64,000 nucleotides of DNA from an uncultured Alphaproteobacteria bacterium (lineage in GTDB: Bacteria; Pseudomonadota; Alphaproteobacteria; Caulobacterales; Hyphomonadaceae), in NCBI GenBank assembly GCA_903831255.1, contig CAIKWZ010000038.1, positions 1-64,000 of the forward strand, written 5' to 3'. The notes beneath the pieces are model-generated. The model was not told the origin of the DNA, did not search any database, and was given only the letters and a program-made list of their open reading frames with translations. The translations under genes were made by a program, and so were the position numbers. Below, in pieces: positions 8,494 to 17,991 of the stretch (positions are counted from its first letter, which is position 1; each line of letters begins with the position of its first letter).

Positions 8494-9474
8494 CTAGTCC
8501 CGAGTCACCTCGAGGATGATTTTTCCTGCATGGTCGCCAGATTCCATCCGCTCATGCGCCGCATTTGCCTCAGCCAGGGGAAAAACACTGTCGACGAGGG
8601 GTCGGAACCGGCCCGAGCCGATCATGGGCCAGACATGATCGCGAACGCCGCTGGCGAGATGGGCCTTGTAGGCCTCCGTGCGTATCCGCAGCGTTGACCC
8701 CGTGATTGTCAGCCGCTTCATCATGATTCTGGAAATGTCCGCTTCCACTTTGGCCCCGTGAAGGAAGGCGATATAGGAGAGCCGGCCCATATCTCTGAGA
8801 ATATTGAGATTTTTGTCGAAGTAAGGGGCTCCCACCATGTCGAGTATGAGGTCGGCTCCACCTGCGGATTTGATGATGTCTTCAAAGTCCTCGGTACGAT
8901 AATTAATGCCGCGGCGCGCTCCGAGGGTTTCGCAAAGGCGACTTTTTGTGTCCGACCCCGCTGTCGCATAGACGACAGCGCCCCAGGCGGCTGCGATCTG
9001 GATCGCCGTTGTGCCGATGCCGCTGGCGCCTCCATGGACCAGAAATGTCTCGCCTGGCTTGAGCCGTCCCATTTCAAAGACATTGTTCCACACCGTAAGA
9101 ACTGTCTCCGGCAGGCCAGCTGCCTCCAGAAGCGAAAGGCTGGGTGGGGCGGGCAGAACGGAACCTTCGGGGGCAAGCGCGTATTCTGCATAGCCGCCTC
9201 CCGGAAGAAGAGCGGTTACGGCCTCACCGACCGTCCATGATGTCACGCCTGCACCGACGGCCTCAACCCACCCCGACGCCTCTAGGCCGAGCGTATCGGG
9301 CGCTCCGGGCGGCGGCGGATATCGTCCCGCTCGTTGTATAAGGTCGGGCCGGTTGACGCCGGCGGCCTTGACCCTGATGAGGACTTGTCCCGGACCTGGC
9401 GACGGTCTCTCAAGGCTTATCAGCTCAAGTGGTTGACCGACGACGGATCGAACCGCTTTCATGTGTTTCGACAT
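8494..9474 (-). CDS. NAD(P)H-quinone oxidoreductase, zinc-independent MDR family (PIG3-like)
   Basis: 326 residues of medium-chain dehydrogenase/reductase fold. The N-terminal GroES-like domain includes GVNRPDLIQRAGRYPPPPG, the signature of the PIG3/QorB-like subgroup. The Rossmann domain has VHGGASGIGTTAIQ near 145-160. No zinc-binding cysteines are seen. It probably reduces quinones with NADPH in the cytoplasm. The ATG at 9472-9474 is preferred because a GGGAGA site lies upstream. In alphaproteobacteria this gene often sits beside DUF1192 and RcdA genes, as here (both divergent). Confidence 0.88.
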   Translation of the reverse strand: MSKHMKAVRSVVGQPLELISLERPSPGPGQVLIRVKAAGVNRPDLIQRAGRYPPPPGAPDTLGLEASGWVEAVGAGVTSWTVGEAVTALLPGGGYAEYALAPEGSVLPAPPSLSLLEAAGLPETVLTVWNNVFEMGRLKPGETFLVHGGASGIGTTAIQIAAAWGAVVYATAGSDTKSRLCETLGARRGINYRTEDFEDIIKSAGGADLILDMVGAPYFDKNLNILRDMGRLSYIAFLHGAKVEADISRIMMKRLTITGSTLRIRTEAYKAHLASGVRDHVWPMIGSGRFRPLVDSVFPLAEANAAHERMESGDHAGKIILEVTRD

Positions 9475-9609
9475 GGGAATTGTCTCCCGAGGGGATGGCG
9501 CATAGAGCCTTTCCTCTTGATAGCCTCCCGGCAGTGAGGTCAAGCTATCGAAGAGATGGCGATCTGATCGTCGGGGGATGATCGGGCGGATGCTGGGGAG
9601 TGCGGCTCA

Positions 9610-9786
9610 ATGTGGGCGGATGAGGAGCCGGTAAAGAAGCCGGCGCGGCTTCTGGAAGACATGTCGATTTCCGAGTTGTCGGACCGGATTGAGACGTTGA
9701 AGGACCAGATCAGGCTCTGTGAAGTTGCGATTGCACGGAAGGAAGCGTCAAGAAAGGCTGCGGAGCAGGCTTTTTTCAAATCCTGA
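9610..9786 (+). CDS. DUF1192 small protein
   Basis: 58 residues: MWADEEPVKK, then ISELSDRIETLKDQI, then a short Lys/Ala helix. This matches DUF1192, a small alphaproteobacterial family of unknown function. The ATG at 9610 has GGGGAG about ten bases upstream. It is divergent from the quinone oxidoreductase and upstream of the RcdA gene, an arrangement common in the class. Confidence 0.85.
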   Translation: MWADEEPVKKPARLLEDMSISELSDRIETLKDQIRLCEVAIARKEASRKAAEQAFFKS

Positions 9787-9906
9787 GGCCGTCTGTCGCG
9801 GCGCCGGATTTGCGTAGAGAGTTTGGGGACCGGGAATCACCCTGGGTCCTCGCGTGAGAGGTCGCCGGCGGTCTGTTGTCAGATCCCGGGCAGAGGCGGG
9901 TCCGGA

Positions 9907-10461
9907 ATGAGCACTCAGGATGCAAGTCACTCGGTGGGGTCTCTCCCGGATGAGTGGAAGCGGCGGGTCGCCGATTTCGCTGCCTCAGAAGTTTTTGACC
10001 GTATGTTTCGGGAGGGAATGTCTCTGGTCGAGGAGGCGGCCGCCTATCTGGATGGTCCCGGGAGGATAGATTCTCGGACCCTGAGTCGGGAGCTGGCGCT
10101 TGTGTATGCGGCCGAAAGCATGGAAGTGACCACCCGGCTGATGCAGTCGGCCAGCTGGCTGGTGGTGCAGAAAGCCATTCGTGAGAAGGATATGAAGGTT
10201 GAGGAGGCGGCGGACGAAAAGTTTCGGCTCTCTGAGCCGACGCCGCCTCACGTATTTGGCGATGTCGAATTGCCGGCCGAGCTAAGGGCTCTGATGGCCC
10301 GTTCGCAGGCCCTCTATGAACGAATCTGGAGGCTCGACGAATCTCTTTATTCCGACAGTCATCAGGACGGCGAAAATCCCGTCATGAGACATCTCGATCG
10401 TCTGAGATCGGCAGCCGAGTCAGGGGCTTTCGACCCTCTTTCCGTGTGGCGAAACCGTTAA
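9907..10461 (+). CDS. rcdA: DUF1465 protein, RcdA-like regulator of CtrA degradation
   Basis: 184 residues, all-helical, resembling DUF1465/RcdA: VFDRMFREGMSLVEEAAAYLDG near the start, then LSRELALVYAAESMEVTTRLMQSASWL. In Caulobacter, RcdA is an adaptor that helps deliver substrates such as CtrA to the ClpXP protease during the cell cycle. The ATG at 9907 is chosen because the upstream open stretch is not family-like. The DUF1192 gene lies 120 bp upstream. Family membership is secure; the adaptor role is inferred. Confidence 0.88.
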   Translation: MSTQDASHSVGSLPDEWKRRVADFAASEVFDRMFREGMSLVEEAAAYLDGPGRIDSRTLSRELALVYAAESMEVTTRLMQSASWLVVQKAIREKDMKVEEAADEKFRLSEPTPPHVFGDVELPAELRALMARSQALYERIWRLDESLYSDSHQDGENPVMRHLDRLRSAAESGAFDPLSVWRNR

Positions 10462-10599
10462 CGGTCGCAGGCTCTAAACGGGCTCTCAAGAGACGGCGGC
10501 GCAAATCAGGCCGCTAGCCGATAGTCCGGCCGAGCTTAGCCCGCCGCTGAACTGTGTCGGCTTTCCTGTAAGACCCTAGTCGTGAAACCGGCGGCAAGC

Positions 10600-10821
10600 C
10601 TACTTCACAAAGCCTTTGAACTTGTCCTTGAAGCGGGACAGGCGGCCGCCGCGATCCATCAGCTGAGCGCTTCCTCCGGTCCAGGCCGGGTGGGATTTCG
10701 GATCGATATCGAGAGAAAGCGTGTCGCCTTCCTTCCCATATGTCGACCGGGTCTTGTAGGTGGTACCATCCGTCATCACGACATTGATGAAGTGGTAGTC
10801 GGGGTGGCCTTCACTCTTCAT
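10600..10821 (-). CDS. rpmE: 50S ribosomal protein L31
   Basis: 73 residues, the normal size. It shows the L31 start [20 protein letters not shown] and the conserved SHPAWTGG and [11 protein letters not shown]. No CxxC zinc ribbon is seen, so it is a zinc-independent form. The ATG at 10819-10821 fits the family; the open frame upstream is rejected. It is divergent from the ABC exporter, a recurring alphaproteobacterial arrangement. Confidence 0.94.
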   Translation of the reverse strand: MKSEGHPDYHFINVVMTDGTTYKTRSTYGKEGDTLSLDIDPKSHPAWTGGSAQLMDRGGRLSRFKDKFKGFVK

Positions 10822-10969
10822 GGTCGGTCTCTGAGCTCGAACTTCGATCTTCCGAAGGCCCTCGCCGGACACGTTCCAGAGCGGGCTTGCTGAATTCGGG
10901 AGCGCGGCTAATACCCGAAGTAACTGGTGCTGGCAAGGCGCGCGGGATCCCCCCGGCTGAAAGGTGCAG

Positions 10970-12796
10970 ATGACAGACAATTCGGGTCCTGGAGCGGCGG
11001 AGTTTGATCGGACCGCTGGAGCTCAGCGGTGGGGCGAGGGGACGCCTGATCGGGCCCGGGCGAAGTCTCTGAGGCCTCTGCTGGCGTTGACCCCTTATGT
11101 CTACCGTCAGAAAGGGGTCGCAATCTCGGCAGTCGTTTTTCTGCTGATCGCCGCCGGCCTCAACCTCGCTATCACCTATCCTGCGCGCTGGCTGGGAGAA
11201 AACGGGTTTTCAGGCGGCGATCCCTCCTCGGTGAACGCCGGATTCCTGGGAATCATTGTCATCGCTCTGGCGCTGGGCTTCTTTTCCGCGGTGAGATTCT
11301 ACTTCTTCTCGCGATTTGGGGAGAGATTGGCCGCCGATCTCAGGGCGGACGTCTACGCCCGTCTCCTGTCTTTATCTCCGTCCTACTTCGCAAAGCTGAG
11401 AACGGGCGAGGCGGTCTCGCGCCTGACGGCCGACATCACGCTCATCGAGACATTTTTCGGATCGACCTTCTCCATGGCTGTCCGTTCAAGCGTAACCTCG
11501 ATCGGGGCCCTGATCCTCATGCTGTTCACCAGTTGGAAGCTGACCCTTCTGCTGTTTGTTCTGGCGCCTGTCCTAATTCTGCCCATTCTTGGGATCGGCC
11601 GACGCGTGCGCAAGCTGTCGGTCAACGCTCAGGATCGTATCGCCGACACAGCTGCGGAAGCGAGTGAAACTCTCGACGCTATCGATCTTGTTCAGGCCTA
11701 TGGCATGGAGCGCGATCGTGAGACGCGCTTTCGGGCAGCCGTCGAAGCCGCTTTTCGGGCCGCGTTGGAAAGGATTGGGGCCCGCGCACTGCTGACGGGC
11801 ATCATCATTGCGTTGATGTTCGCAGGCGTGGCCGGAGTGATCTGGCTCGGAGCCCTGAGCGTTATGTCAGGCGAGATGACGACGGGGGCCTTCATCCAGT
11901 TTGTCCTTCTTGCTGTTTTCGGCGTCGGCGGTTTCGCGACTGTGGCCGAGGTCTTTGGAGACGCCATGCGCGCCTCCGGCGCCGCTCAACGGGCGTCGGA
12001 GATACTTGCGCAAACCCCGGAGATCGCAGCGCCCGCGCATCCGAAGACGATGCCAGATAGGATTGAGGGTCGCCTGAGCCTCAGTCAGGTATCGTTCACT
12101 TATCCGGGCGCGGACCGTCCGTCCCTGAGCTCTGTGAGTTTTGAGGCGCGCCCTGGTGAACTCGTGGCGCTTGTCGGACCGTCCGGCGCTGGAAAGTCCA
12201 CCGTGCTGCGTATGCTTCTGAGGTTTTTCGATCCGAATGACGGAGCCGTTACGTTGGATGGCTTCGACGCCCGCGAGGTGGATCCCGCGCAATGGAGAGC
12301 GAGGTTTTCCTATGTTCCCCAGGAGGCCCCTATCTTTACGGGTGAGGCCGCGGCCAATGTCCGTTTCGGGCGGATGAACGCCTCCGATGAGGAGGTCAGG
12401 GCGGCTCTCAGGAAGTCGGAGGCTCTCTCATTCCTTGAGGCGCGTGGAGGGCTGTCGGCGGATGTCGGCGCTAAAGGCCGTTCATTATCGGGCGGAGAAA
12501 GACAGAGGATCGCCATCGCTCGCGCCCTGGTGCGGGGTGCGCCGGTCATGCTGCTTGATGAGGCTACGTCTGCTCTGGATGCAGGCAACGAGAGATTGGT
12601 TCAGAAGGCCCTTGAGCAAGCCAGCGAAGGCCGGACAACGATTGTGATCGCTCATCGTCTGGCGACCGTGCGTCGGGCTGACAGGATCATTGTCATGGAC
12701 GGCGGCCGGGTGGTGGAGGAGGGCGATCATGAGGGGCTGGTGAAGGCGCAGGGTCTTTACGCTCGCCTCGCCGAGCTGCAGTTCACCTCAGGTTGA
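10970..12796 (+). CDS. ABC exporter, fused permease and ATPase (MsbA-like)
   Basis: 608 residues. The N-terminal ABC transmembrane domain has six helices (about 40-330). The nucleotide-binding domain shows Walker [10 protein letters not shown] (403-411), signature LSGGERQR near 506 and Walker [11 protein letters not shown]. It works as a homodimer exporting lipid-like or hydrophobic substrates; the substrate is unknown. The ATG at 10970 is preferred over a GTG two codons earlier because GAAAGG lies at the right distance. Confidence 0.9.
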   Translation: MTDNSGPGAAEFDRTAGAQRWGEGTPDRARAKSLRPLLALTPYVYRQKGVAISAVVFLLIAAGLNLAITYPARWLGENGFSGGDPSSVNAGFLGIIVIALALGFFSAVRFYFFSRFGERLAADLRADVYARLLSLSPSYFAKLRTGEAVSRLTADITLIETFFGSTFSMAVRSSVTSIGALILMLFTSWKLTLLLFVLAPVLILPILGIGRRVRKLSVNAQDRIADTAAEASETLDAIDLVQAYGMERDRETRFRAAVEAAFRAALERIGARALLTGIIIALMFAGVAGVIWLGALSVMSGEMTTGAFIQFVLLAVFGVGGFATVAEVFGDAMRASGAAQRASEILAQTPEIAAPAHPKTMPDRIEGRLSLSQVSFTYPGADRPSLSSVSFEARPGELVALVGPSGAGKSTVLRMLLRFFDPNDGAVTLDGFDAREVDPAQWRARFSYVPQEAPIFTGEAAANVRFGRMNASDEEVRAALRKSEALSFLEARGGLSADVGAKGRSLSGGERQRIAIARALVRGAPVMLLDEATSALDAGNERLVQKALEQASEGRTTIVIAHRLATVRRADRIIVMDGGRVVEEGDHEGLVKAQGLYARLAELQFTSG

Positions 12797-12798
12797 TC

Positions 12799-13605
12799 TC
12801 AGCGTTTTCCCTGCGGCGGGCCTCCGCCCTCGAGACGCTCGACCAGTTTTGCCGCGAGGCTCCGATTGCCAACGACCAGATCGCCCTGGCGTGGGTCCGA
12901 TTTGTTAAGGCCGATAGCGAGGCCTCCTGCCTCCTTAAGGATCACCAATCCTGCTGCCACGTCCCATACCTTAAGCCCGCGTTCCCAGAAACAGTCGAAC
13001 CGTCCTGCTGCGACCCAGGTGATGTCCAGCGCTGCCGAGCCAAAGCGTCTGACCGCGCCGACGCATTGTGTGACGATATCGAGCTCGGCGAGGAAACGTT
13101 CCCGGCCCGGAGTTCCAAGCTGAGGAATTCCGGTAGAAACGATCGCCTCTTCCAGCTTTCGACGGGCCGCCACTCTGAGACGGCGGTTTTCCAGCCAGGC
13201 TCCTTGGTCGGTTTCCGCCCAGAAGAGTTCGTTTCTCATCACGTCAAAGACAACCCCGCCCCGCAGCTCGCCGTCTCGCTCAAGCGCGATAGAGACCGCG
13301 AAGTGCGGCGTTCCATGCAAGAAATTCAGTGTTCCATCCAGCGGGTCTATGATGAAGCGATGAGATTTGTCGGTGCCCTCCACGAGGCCTCGCTCCTCCA
13401 TTATGAAGCCGTAGCCCGGCCGGGCCTTCGAGAGACGCGAGTGAATAATCTCCTCCGCCTTCAGGTCGGCTGTGGAGGCGAAGTCTGCAGGTCCTTTCTG
13501 GGATACCTGAAGGTTTTCGATTTCCCCGAAGTCGCGCACAAGGCGTCTGCCTGCGGCGCGCGCGGCGTCGATCATAAGGCTGAGTGTAGGAGACGGACGG
13601 GACAT
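12799..13605 (-). CDS. Inositol monophosphatase family protein
   Basis: 268 residues with the metal-binding signature DPLDGTLNFLHG (87-98), the acidic pair E71/E72 and a C-terminal WDVAAG motif. These are Mg-dependent phosphatases; bacterial SuhB-type members act on inositol phosphates and some also bind RNA polymerase. The enzyme class is clear, but the substrate is not. It converges on the ABC exporter with two bases between the stops. Confidence 0.9.
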   Translation of the reverse strand: MSRPSPTLSLMIDAARAAGRRLVRDFGEIENLQVSQKGPADFASTADLKAEEIIHSRLSKARPGYGFIMEERGLVEGTDKSHRFIIDPLDGTLNFLHGTPHFAVSIALERDGELRGGVVFDVMRNELFWAETDQGAWLENRRLRVAARRKLEEAIVSTGIPQLGTPGRERFLAELDIVTQCVGAVRRFGSAALDITWVAAGRFDCFWERGLKVWDVAAGLVILKEAGGLAIGLNKSDPRQGDLVVGNRSLAAKLVERLEGGGPPQGKR

Positions 13606-13743
13606 GTCGGTTCCAGTGATTTGGACGGCGCAGGACGGAGCGCCGTCTTCCCCTAGATCATCATCGGACAGGAATGAAGCAAGGGCCGGGGCAAAGTTGA
13701 CCTATTTTGCGATCAGCCATCATTTGTTTCAGGCGGCGGATCG

Positions 13744-14409
13744 TCACTCGAGGCCCGACGCCGCGGCGTCGAACAGGGTGTTGAACGCCCTGACGGCCGC
13801 CTCGGGCCCCTCGGGATGGGCCCAGACGCCAGAAGAGACGGCAAGAAAGTCCGCTCCCGCCTCGACGAGAGGAGAGGCGTTAGCGGTCGTAACCCCGCCG
13901 ATCGCCACGCATGGAATCTCGATCATTTCCTGCCACCAGCTGAGAAGCGAGGGGTCGGCCTGATGGAGCGTCGCCTTGGTTTGGGTTGGATAGAAGGCGC
14001 CGAAAGCCACATAATCTGCACCGGCTTCTCCAGCCTCAAGGGCGAGATGACGACTATCGTGGCATGTGACCCCTAGAATGCGATCAGGCCCCATCAGCTT
14101 GCGCGCCCGCGCGCAGGCCATATCGCCCTGCCCGAGATGGGCGCCATCGGCCCCGAGCTCGAGCGCCAGATCAGGCCGGTCATTGATCAGGACGGCGACG
14201 TTCCTGGCCTGGGCGTCGGCCATGATGGCGTCCGTGAGCGCCCGAATCTCATCGTCAGGCGCAGGCGATCCCGATGAAGTCTTGAGGCGGATCTGAAGGC
14301 ACGCGACATCGCCCGCATCCAGCGTCGCCCTCAGGACGGCGGCGAACGCGCCAATTTCCGGAACACTCGGCGGTGTGATGAGATACAGGCGACAGCGAGG
14401 AGACTTCAT
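13744..14409 (-). CDS. thiE: Thiamine phosphate synthase
   Basis: Joins the thiazole and pyrimidine moieties to make thiamine phosphate. 221 residues, TIM-barrel fold, with [19 protein letters not shown], the CHDS loop and [13 protein letters not shown] binding elements. The ATG overlaps the fba stop by four bases, so it is translationally coupled to the glycolytic genes. That makes sense because transketolase, encoded upstream, needs thiamine diphosphate. Confidence 0.93.
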   Translation of the reverse strand: MKSPRCRLYLITPPSVPEIGAFAAVLRATLDAGDVACLQIRLKTSSGSPAPDDEIRALTDAIMADAQARNVAVLINDRPDLALELGADGAHLGQGDMACARARKLMGPDRILGVTCHDSRHLALEAGEAGADYVAFGAFYPTQTKATLHQADPSLLSWWQEMIEIPCVAIGGVTTANASPLVEAGADFLAVSSGVWAHPEGPEAAVRAFNTLFDAAASGLE

Positions 14410-15470
14410 CCTACTTTAGGAGCAAGTTCGCGAGACGAGTAGCGCTTCGCCATCTGCGCCAGGGAAGCGGGACGGATGCGTGAGGCCATTCCCTCTGCCC
14501 CAAACTCCTGGAACCGCTGAACGCACACGGCCTTCATCGCGTCCTTCGCCGGTTTGAGATAGCTTCTCGGGTCAAATTCTCGGGGGTTCTCGGCAAGATA
14601 TCTTCGGATAGCGCCCGTGATCGCCATGCGATTATCCGTGTCGATATTGATCTTCCGGACCCCGTGCCTGATCCCTCTCTGGATCTCATCGACCGGGACC
14701 CCCCACGTCTGCGGCATCTGCCCGCCATACGCGTTGATAACATCCTGAAGCTCCTGAGGAACCGATGATGATCCGTGCATGACAAGATGGGTGTTTGGGA
14801 GTCGTCGATGGATCTCCTCGATGACATTCATCGCAAGCACATCTCCGTCCGGCTTACGCGAGAACTTGTAGGCGCCATGACTGGTTCCCATCGCTATGGC
14901 GAGCGCGTCGACCTCCGTCGCCTTCACGAAATCGACGGCCTGGTCCGGATCGGTCAGAAGCTGTGAATGATCGAGCGCGCCCTCCGCTCCATGTCCATCC
15001 TCCGCCTCTCCCATGCCTGTTTCCAGCGAACCGAGGACGCCAAGCTCGCCTTCCACGGAAACGCCGCAGGAGTGGGCCATGACGACCACCCGCCGGGTGA
15101 CATCGACATTATAGGCGTAGTCCGCCGGTGTCTTCGCATCCTCCTTGAGTGAACCATCCATCATCACTGAGGTGAAACCATACTGGATCGCGGTCGCACA
15201 GGTGGCGGGGCCGTTCCCGTGATCCTGATGCATGCAGACCGGGATATGGGGGTAGAGCTCCGACATGGCGTCGATGAGATGCTTCAGGACGACGTCATTG
15301 GCGTAGGACCGAGCTCCGCGGCTTGCCTGCATAATCACAGGCGCATCGACCTGAGCAGCGGCCTCCATGATGGCCAGCGCTTGTTCCATATTATTGATGT
15401 TGAAGGCGGGAAGACCGTAATTGTGCTCTGCGGCGTGATCCAGAAGCTGCCTCAGCGTAATTCGCGCCAT
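14406..15470 (-). CDS. fba: Class II fructose-bisphosphate aldolase (Calvin-cycle subtype)
   Basis: Zinc-dependent aldolase splitting or making fructose 1,6-bisphosphate. 354 residues; metal-site motif MHQDHGNG near 80, MMDGS, and [10 protein letters not shown]. Length and motifs match the class IIB Calvin-cycle subtype. The ATG at 15468-15470 is chosen because AAGGAG lies about nine bases upstream and [15 protein letters not shown] is the family start. It lies downstream of pgk and overlaps thiE. Confidence 0.95.
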   Translation of the reverse strand: MARITLRQLLDHAAEHNYGLPAFNINNMEQALAIMEAAAQVDAPVIMQASRGARSYANDVVLKHLIDAMSELYPHIPVCMHQDHGNGPATCATAIQYGFTSVMMDGSLKEDAKTPADYAYNVDVTRRVVVMAHSCGVSVEGELGVLGSLETGMGEAEDGHGAEGALDHSQLLTDPDQAVDFVKATEVDALAIAMGTSHGAYKFSRKPDGDVLAMNVIEEIHRRLPNTHLVMHGSSSVPQELQDVINAYGGQMPQTWGVPVDEIQRGIRHGVRKINIDTDNRMAITGAIRRYLAENPREFDPRSYLKPAKDAMKAVCVQRFQEFGAEGMASRIRPASLAQMAKRYSSRELAPKVG

Positions 15471-15571
15471 CTCAATACTCCTTGCTCGTCCCGATATCCT
15501 CATCGACGGGTCACCGCCGACGAAATTTGGTCCCGACCCCGTTCAGCCGGAGAATCGGCGTCCGCCTCGTG

Positions 15572-16762
15572 TTAGATCTTGAGCGCCTCGACACCGGGCA
15601 GAGCCTTCCCCTCCATCCATTCGAGGAAGGCGCCGCCGGCTGTCGAGACGAAGGATAGGTCGTCTGCGACTCCGGCCGCATGAAGTGCGGAGACCGTGTC
15701 TCCGCCGCCGGCCACAGCCACCAGACGTCCCTGACGAACAAGATCAGCGGCGTGCTGCGCTGCCGCGACTGTTCCCCGATCGAATGGAGGGATCTCGAAA
15801 ACCCCGAGCGGTCCATTCCATACGAGCGTCTTCGAATTCTCCATCGCTCTCTTCAGGCGTGCGACTGTTTCAGGTCCTGCGTCTAGAATACGCTCGTGCT
15901 CGTCTACTTCCCCGAGCCCCCGCACACGGGCGGGCGCGCCGGGCGCCATCTGCTCGGCGACGACGATGTCGATCGGAAGAAAGAGCTTACAGTTGTTGCG
16001 ACCCGCAAGGCCGATGATGTTTCTTGCAGTCTCCGCCAGATCCTTCTCGCAATAGGACGCCCCGACATCATGCCCTTGCGCGTAAAGGAATGTGTTGGCC
16101 ATGCCCCCGCCGATGGCGAGTTTGTCGAGGCGCGTAACAAGATTTTTCAGGAGGTCGAGCTTAGTTGAGACTTTCGAGCCTCCGACGATGCCGAGCACCG
16201 GTCGCTGAGGAGAGCCTAGCGCGATGTCCAGCGCGCTGAGCTCGCGCTCCATGGCGAGCCCCGCGTATGAAGGCAGACGTCTCGCTATGCCCTCAGTGGA
16301 GGCGTGGGCCCTGTGAGCGGCGGAAAATGCGTCGTTGACAAAGAGGTCGCCGAGCCGGGCGAGTTCGGCAGCAAACGATGGGTCGTTCGTTTCCTCTCCG
16401 GCATGGTACCGGACATTCTCCAGAAGGGCTACCTGTCCTGGAGCGAGATCAGCCACGGCCGCCTGAGCCGCTGGTCCGATGCAGTCGTCCGCCCAACCCA
16501 CGGATGTTCCAAGCAGAGCCGAGAGAGGGGCGAGGATCGGCTTTAAACTCATTTCCGGGACGCGCTTGCCCTTCGGTCGGTCGAAATGGGCGAGCAGCAC
16601 TGTGCGCGCGCCGCGAGAGGTGAGAAATTCGATCGTCGGCAAAGCCGATCGCAGACGGGTATCATCCGCGACGGCGCCATGGTCCATCGGCACGTTAAAG
16701 TCGACGCGAACGAGGGCGATCTTTCCCGTCAGGTCTGCATCTTTCAGTCGTCGAAACGTCAT
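15572..16762 (-). CDS. pgk: Phosphoglycerate kinase
   Basis: Transfers phosphate between 1,3-bisphosphoglycerate and ADP. 396 residues, normal length. The N-terminal VRVDFNVPM substrate loop, the LLENVRYHAGEE segment, the GGSKVSTKLDLL hinge and the C-terminal GGGDTVSALHAAG nucleotide site are all visible. It sits between gap and fba on the same strand, 59 bp after gap. Confidence 0.97.
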   Translation of the reverse strand: MTFRRLKDADLTGKIALVRVDFNVPMDHGAVADDTRLRSALPTIEFLTSRGARTVLLAHFDRPKGKRVPEMSLKPILAPLSALLGTSVGWADDCIGPAAQAAVADLAPGQVALLENVRYHAGEETNDPSFAAELARLGDLFVNDAFSAAHRAHASTEGIARRLPSYAGLAMERELSALDIALGSPQRPVLGIVGGSKVSTKLDLLKNLVTRLDKLAIGGGMANTFLYAQGHDVGASYCEKDLAETARNIIGLAGRNNCKLFLPIDIVVAEQMAPGAPARVRGLGEVDEHERILDAGPETVARLKRAMENSKTLVWNGPLGVFEIPPFDRGTVAAAQHAADLVRQGRLVAVAGGGDTVSALHAAGVADDLSFVSTAGGAFLEWMEGKALPGVEALKI

Positions 16763-16822
16763 GATCCCCGCCTTGCCGAACCCGCCGATCTCCCGGCTCC
16801 TCGTCCCGATCGCCCTGTGCGA

Positions 16823-17833
16823 TCAGATCAGGCGCGCCATAGCCAGAGCGGTGTCTGACATGCGTGTGGCGAACCCCCACTCGTTATCATACCAAGACAG
16901 CACCCTCACCAGCTGGCCGTCTATCACCTGAGTTTGGGCAAGAGCCACGGTGGAGGAAGCCGCCACATGGTTGAGATCCGTGGACACCAGCGGATCGTTC
17001 GAGACCGCCAGAATACCCTTGAGCGGACCGGAACTTGCAGCCGTCTCGAGGGCCTGATTGATCTCCTGGATCGTAACCGCCCTCGAGGGGACGATCTTCA
17101 GATCGACCACCGAGACGTTAGGGGTGGGAACTCGAATGGAAGATCCATCAAGGCGTCCTTTCAGCTCTGGAAGAACGAGGCCTATGGCCTTGGCTGCGCC
17201 TGTCGAGGTCGGAATCATTGAAAGGGCGGCCGCCCGGGCCCGATAGAGGTCCTTGTGCATCGTGTCGAGCGTCGGCTGATCGCCTGTGTAGGCGTGGATC
17301 GTGGTCATGTAACCGCGTTCGATGCCGCACAATCCGTGCAGAACTTTCGCTACGGGAGCGAGGCAGTTGGTTGTGCACGACCCGTTCGAAACGACATGAT
17401 CGGAGGATGTAAGCGTATCATGGTTGACGCCGAAGACGATCGTCTTGTCAGCGTTGTCTGCTGGGGCGGAGACAAGAACCCTTCGCGCGCCGGCGGCGAG
17501 ATGAGCCGAGGCCTTATCCTTCGCCGTGAAAATCCCCGTGCATTCCATCGCTATGTCGACGTTCAGATCCTTGTGCGGCAGTCGCGCAGGATCTCGTTCC
17601 GCTGTGACCTTGAAAGACTGGCGGCCAACCTTGACCACATCCCCGGAGATCTCCACGGGCATCCCGAGACGTCCGTGAACGCTGTCATACTTAAGAAGAT
17701 GAACGTTCGTTTCGATCGGCCCCAGATCGTTGACCGCGACGACTTCTATATCGCGACGGTCGTGCTCAAGGATTGATCTCAGAACCAGACGGCCAATTCG
17801 CCCGAAGCCGTTGATTGCGACACGCACTGTCAT
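16823..17833 (-). CDS. gap: Glyceraldehyde-3-phosphate dehydrogenase, type I
   Basis: 336 residues. NAD-binding N-terminus VAINGFGRIGRLVLRS, catalytic cysteine in SNGSCTTNCLAPV near 150, and the C-terminal SWYDNEWGFATRM. It oxidises glyceraldehyde-3-phosphate to 1,3-bisphosphoglycerate and is cytoplasmic. It lies between tkt and pgk, with a 158-bp gap after tkt in which no clear promoter or terminator was identified. Confidence 0.97.
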   Translation of the reverse strand: MTVRVAINGFGRIGRLVLRSILEHDRRDIEVVAVNDLGPIETNVHLLKYDSVHGRLGMPVEISGDVVKVGRQSFKVTAERDPARLPHKDLNVDIAMECTGIFTAKDKASAHLAAGARRVLVSAPADNADKTIVFGVNHDTLTSSDHVVSNGSCTTNCLAPVAKVLHGLCGIERGYMTTIHAYTGDQPTLDTMHKDLYRARAAALSMIPTSTGAAKAIGLVLPELKGRLDGSSIRVPTPNVSVVDLKIVPSRAVTIQEINQALETAASSGPLKGILAVSNDPLVSTDLNHVAASSTVALAQTQVIDGQLVRVLSWYDNEWGFATRMSDTALAMARLI

Positions 17834-17991
17834 TTCACCATCCGCCCGTTTCTATGAACCGGTCGCGCGCGTGGGCTTCGACCAGCGATTTTATTGCGGT
17901 CATAGAGGATTTTTAGGAAATGTGGAGACCGCTTCTGGTTGAATCCCCGGTGATTCTCCCGGTCGACGAACAAAGCGGTGCGGCCCTCGCC

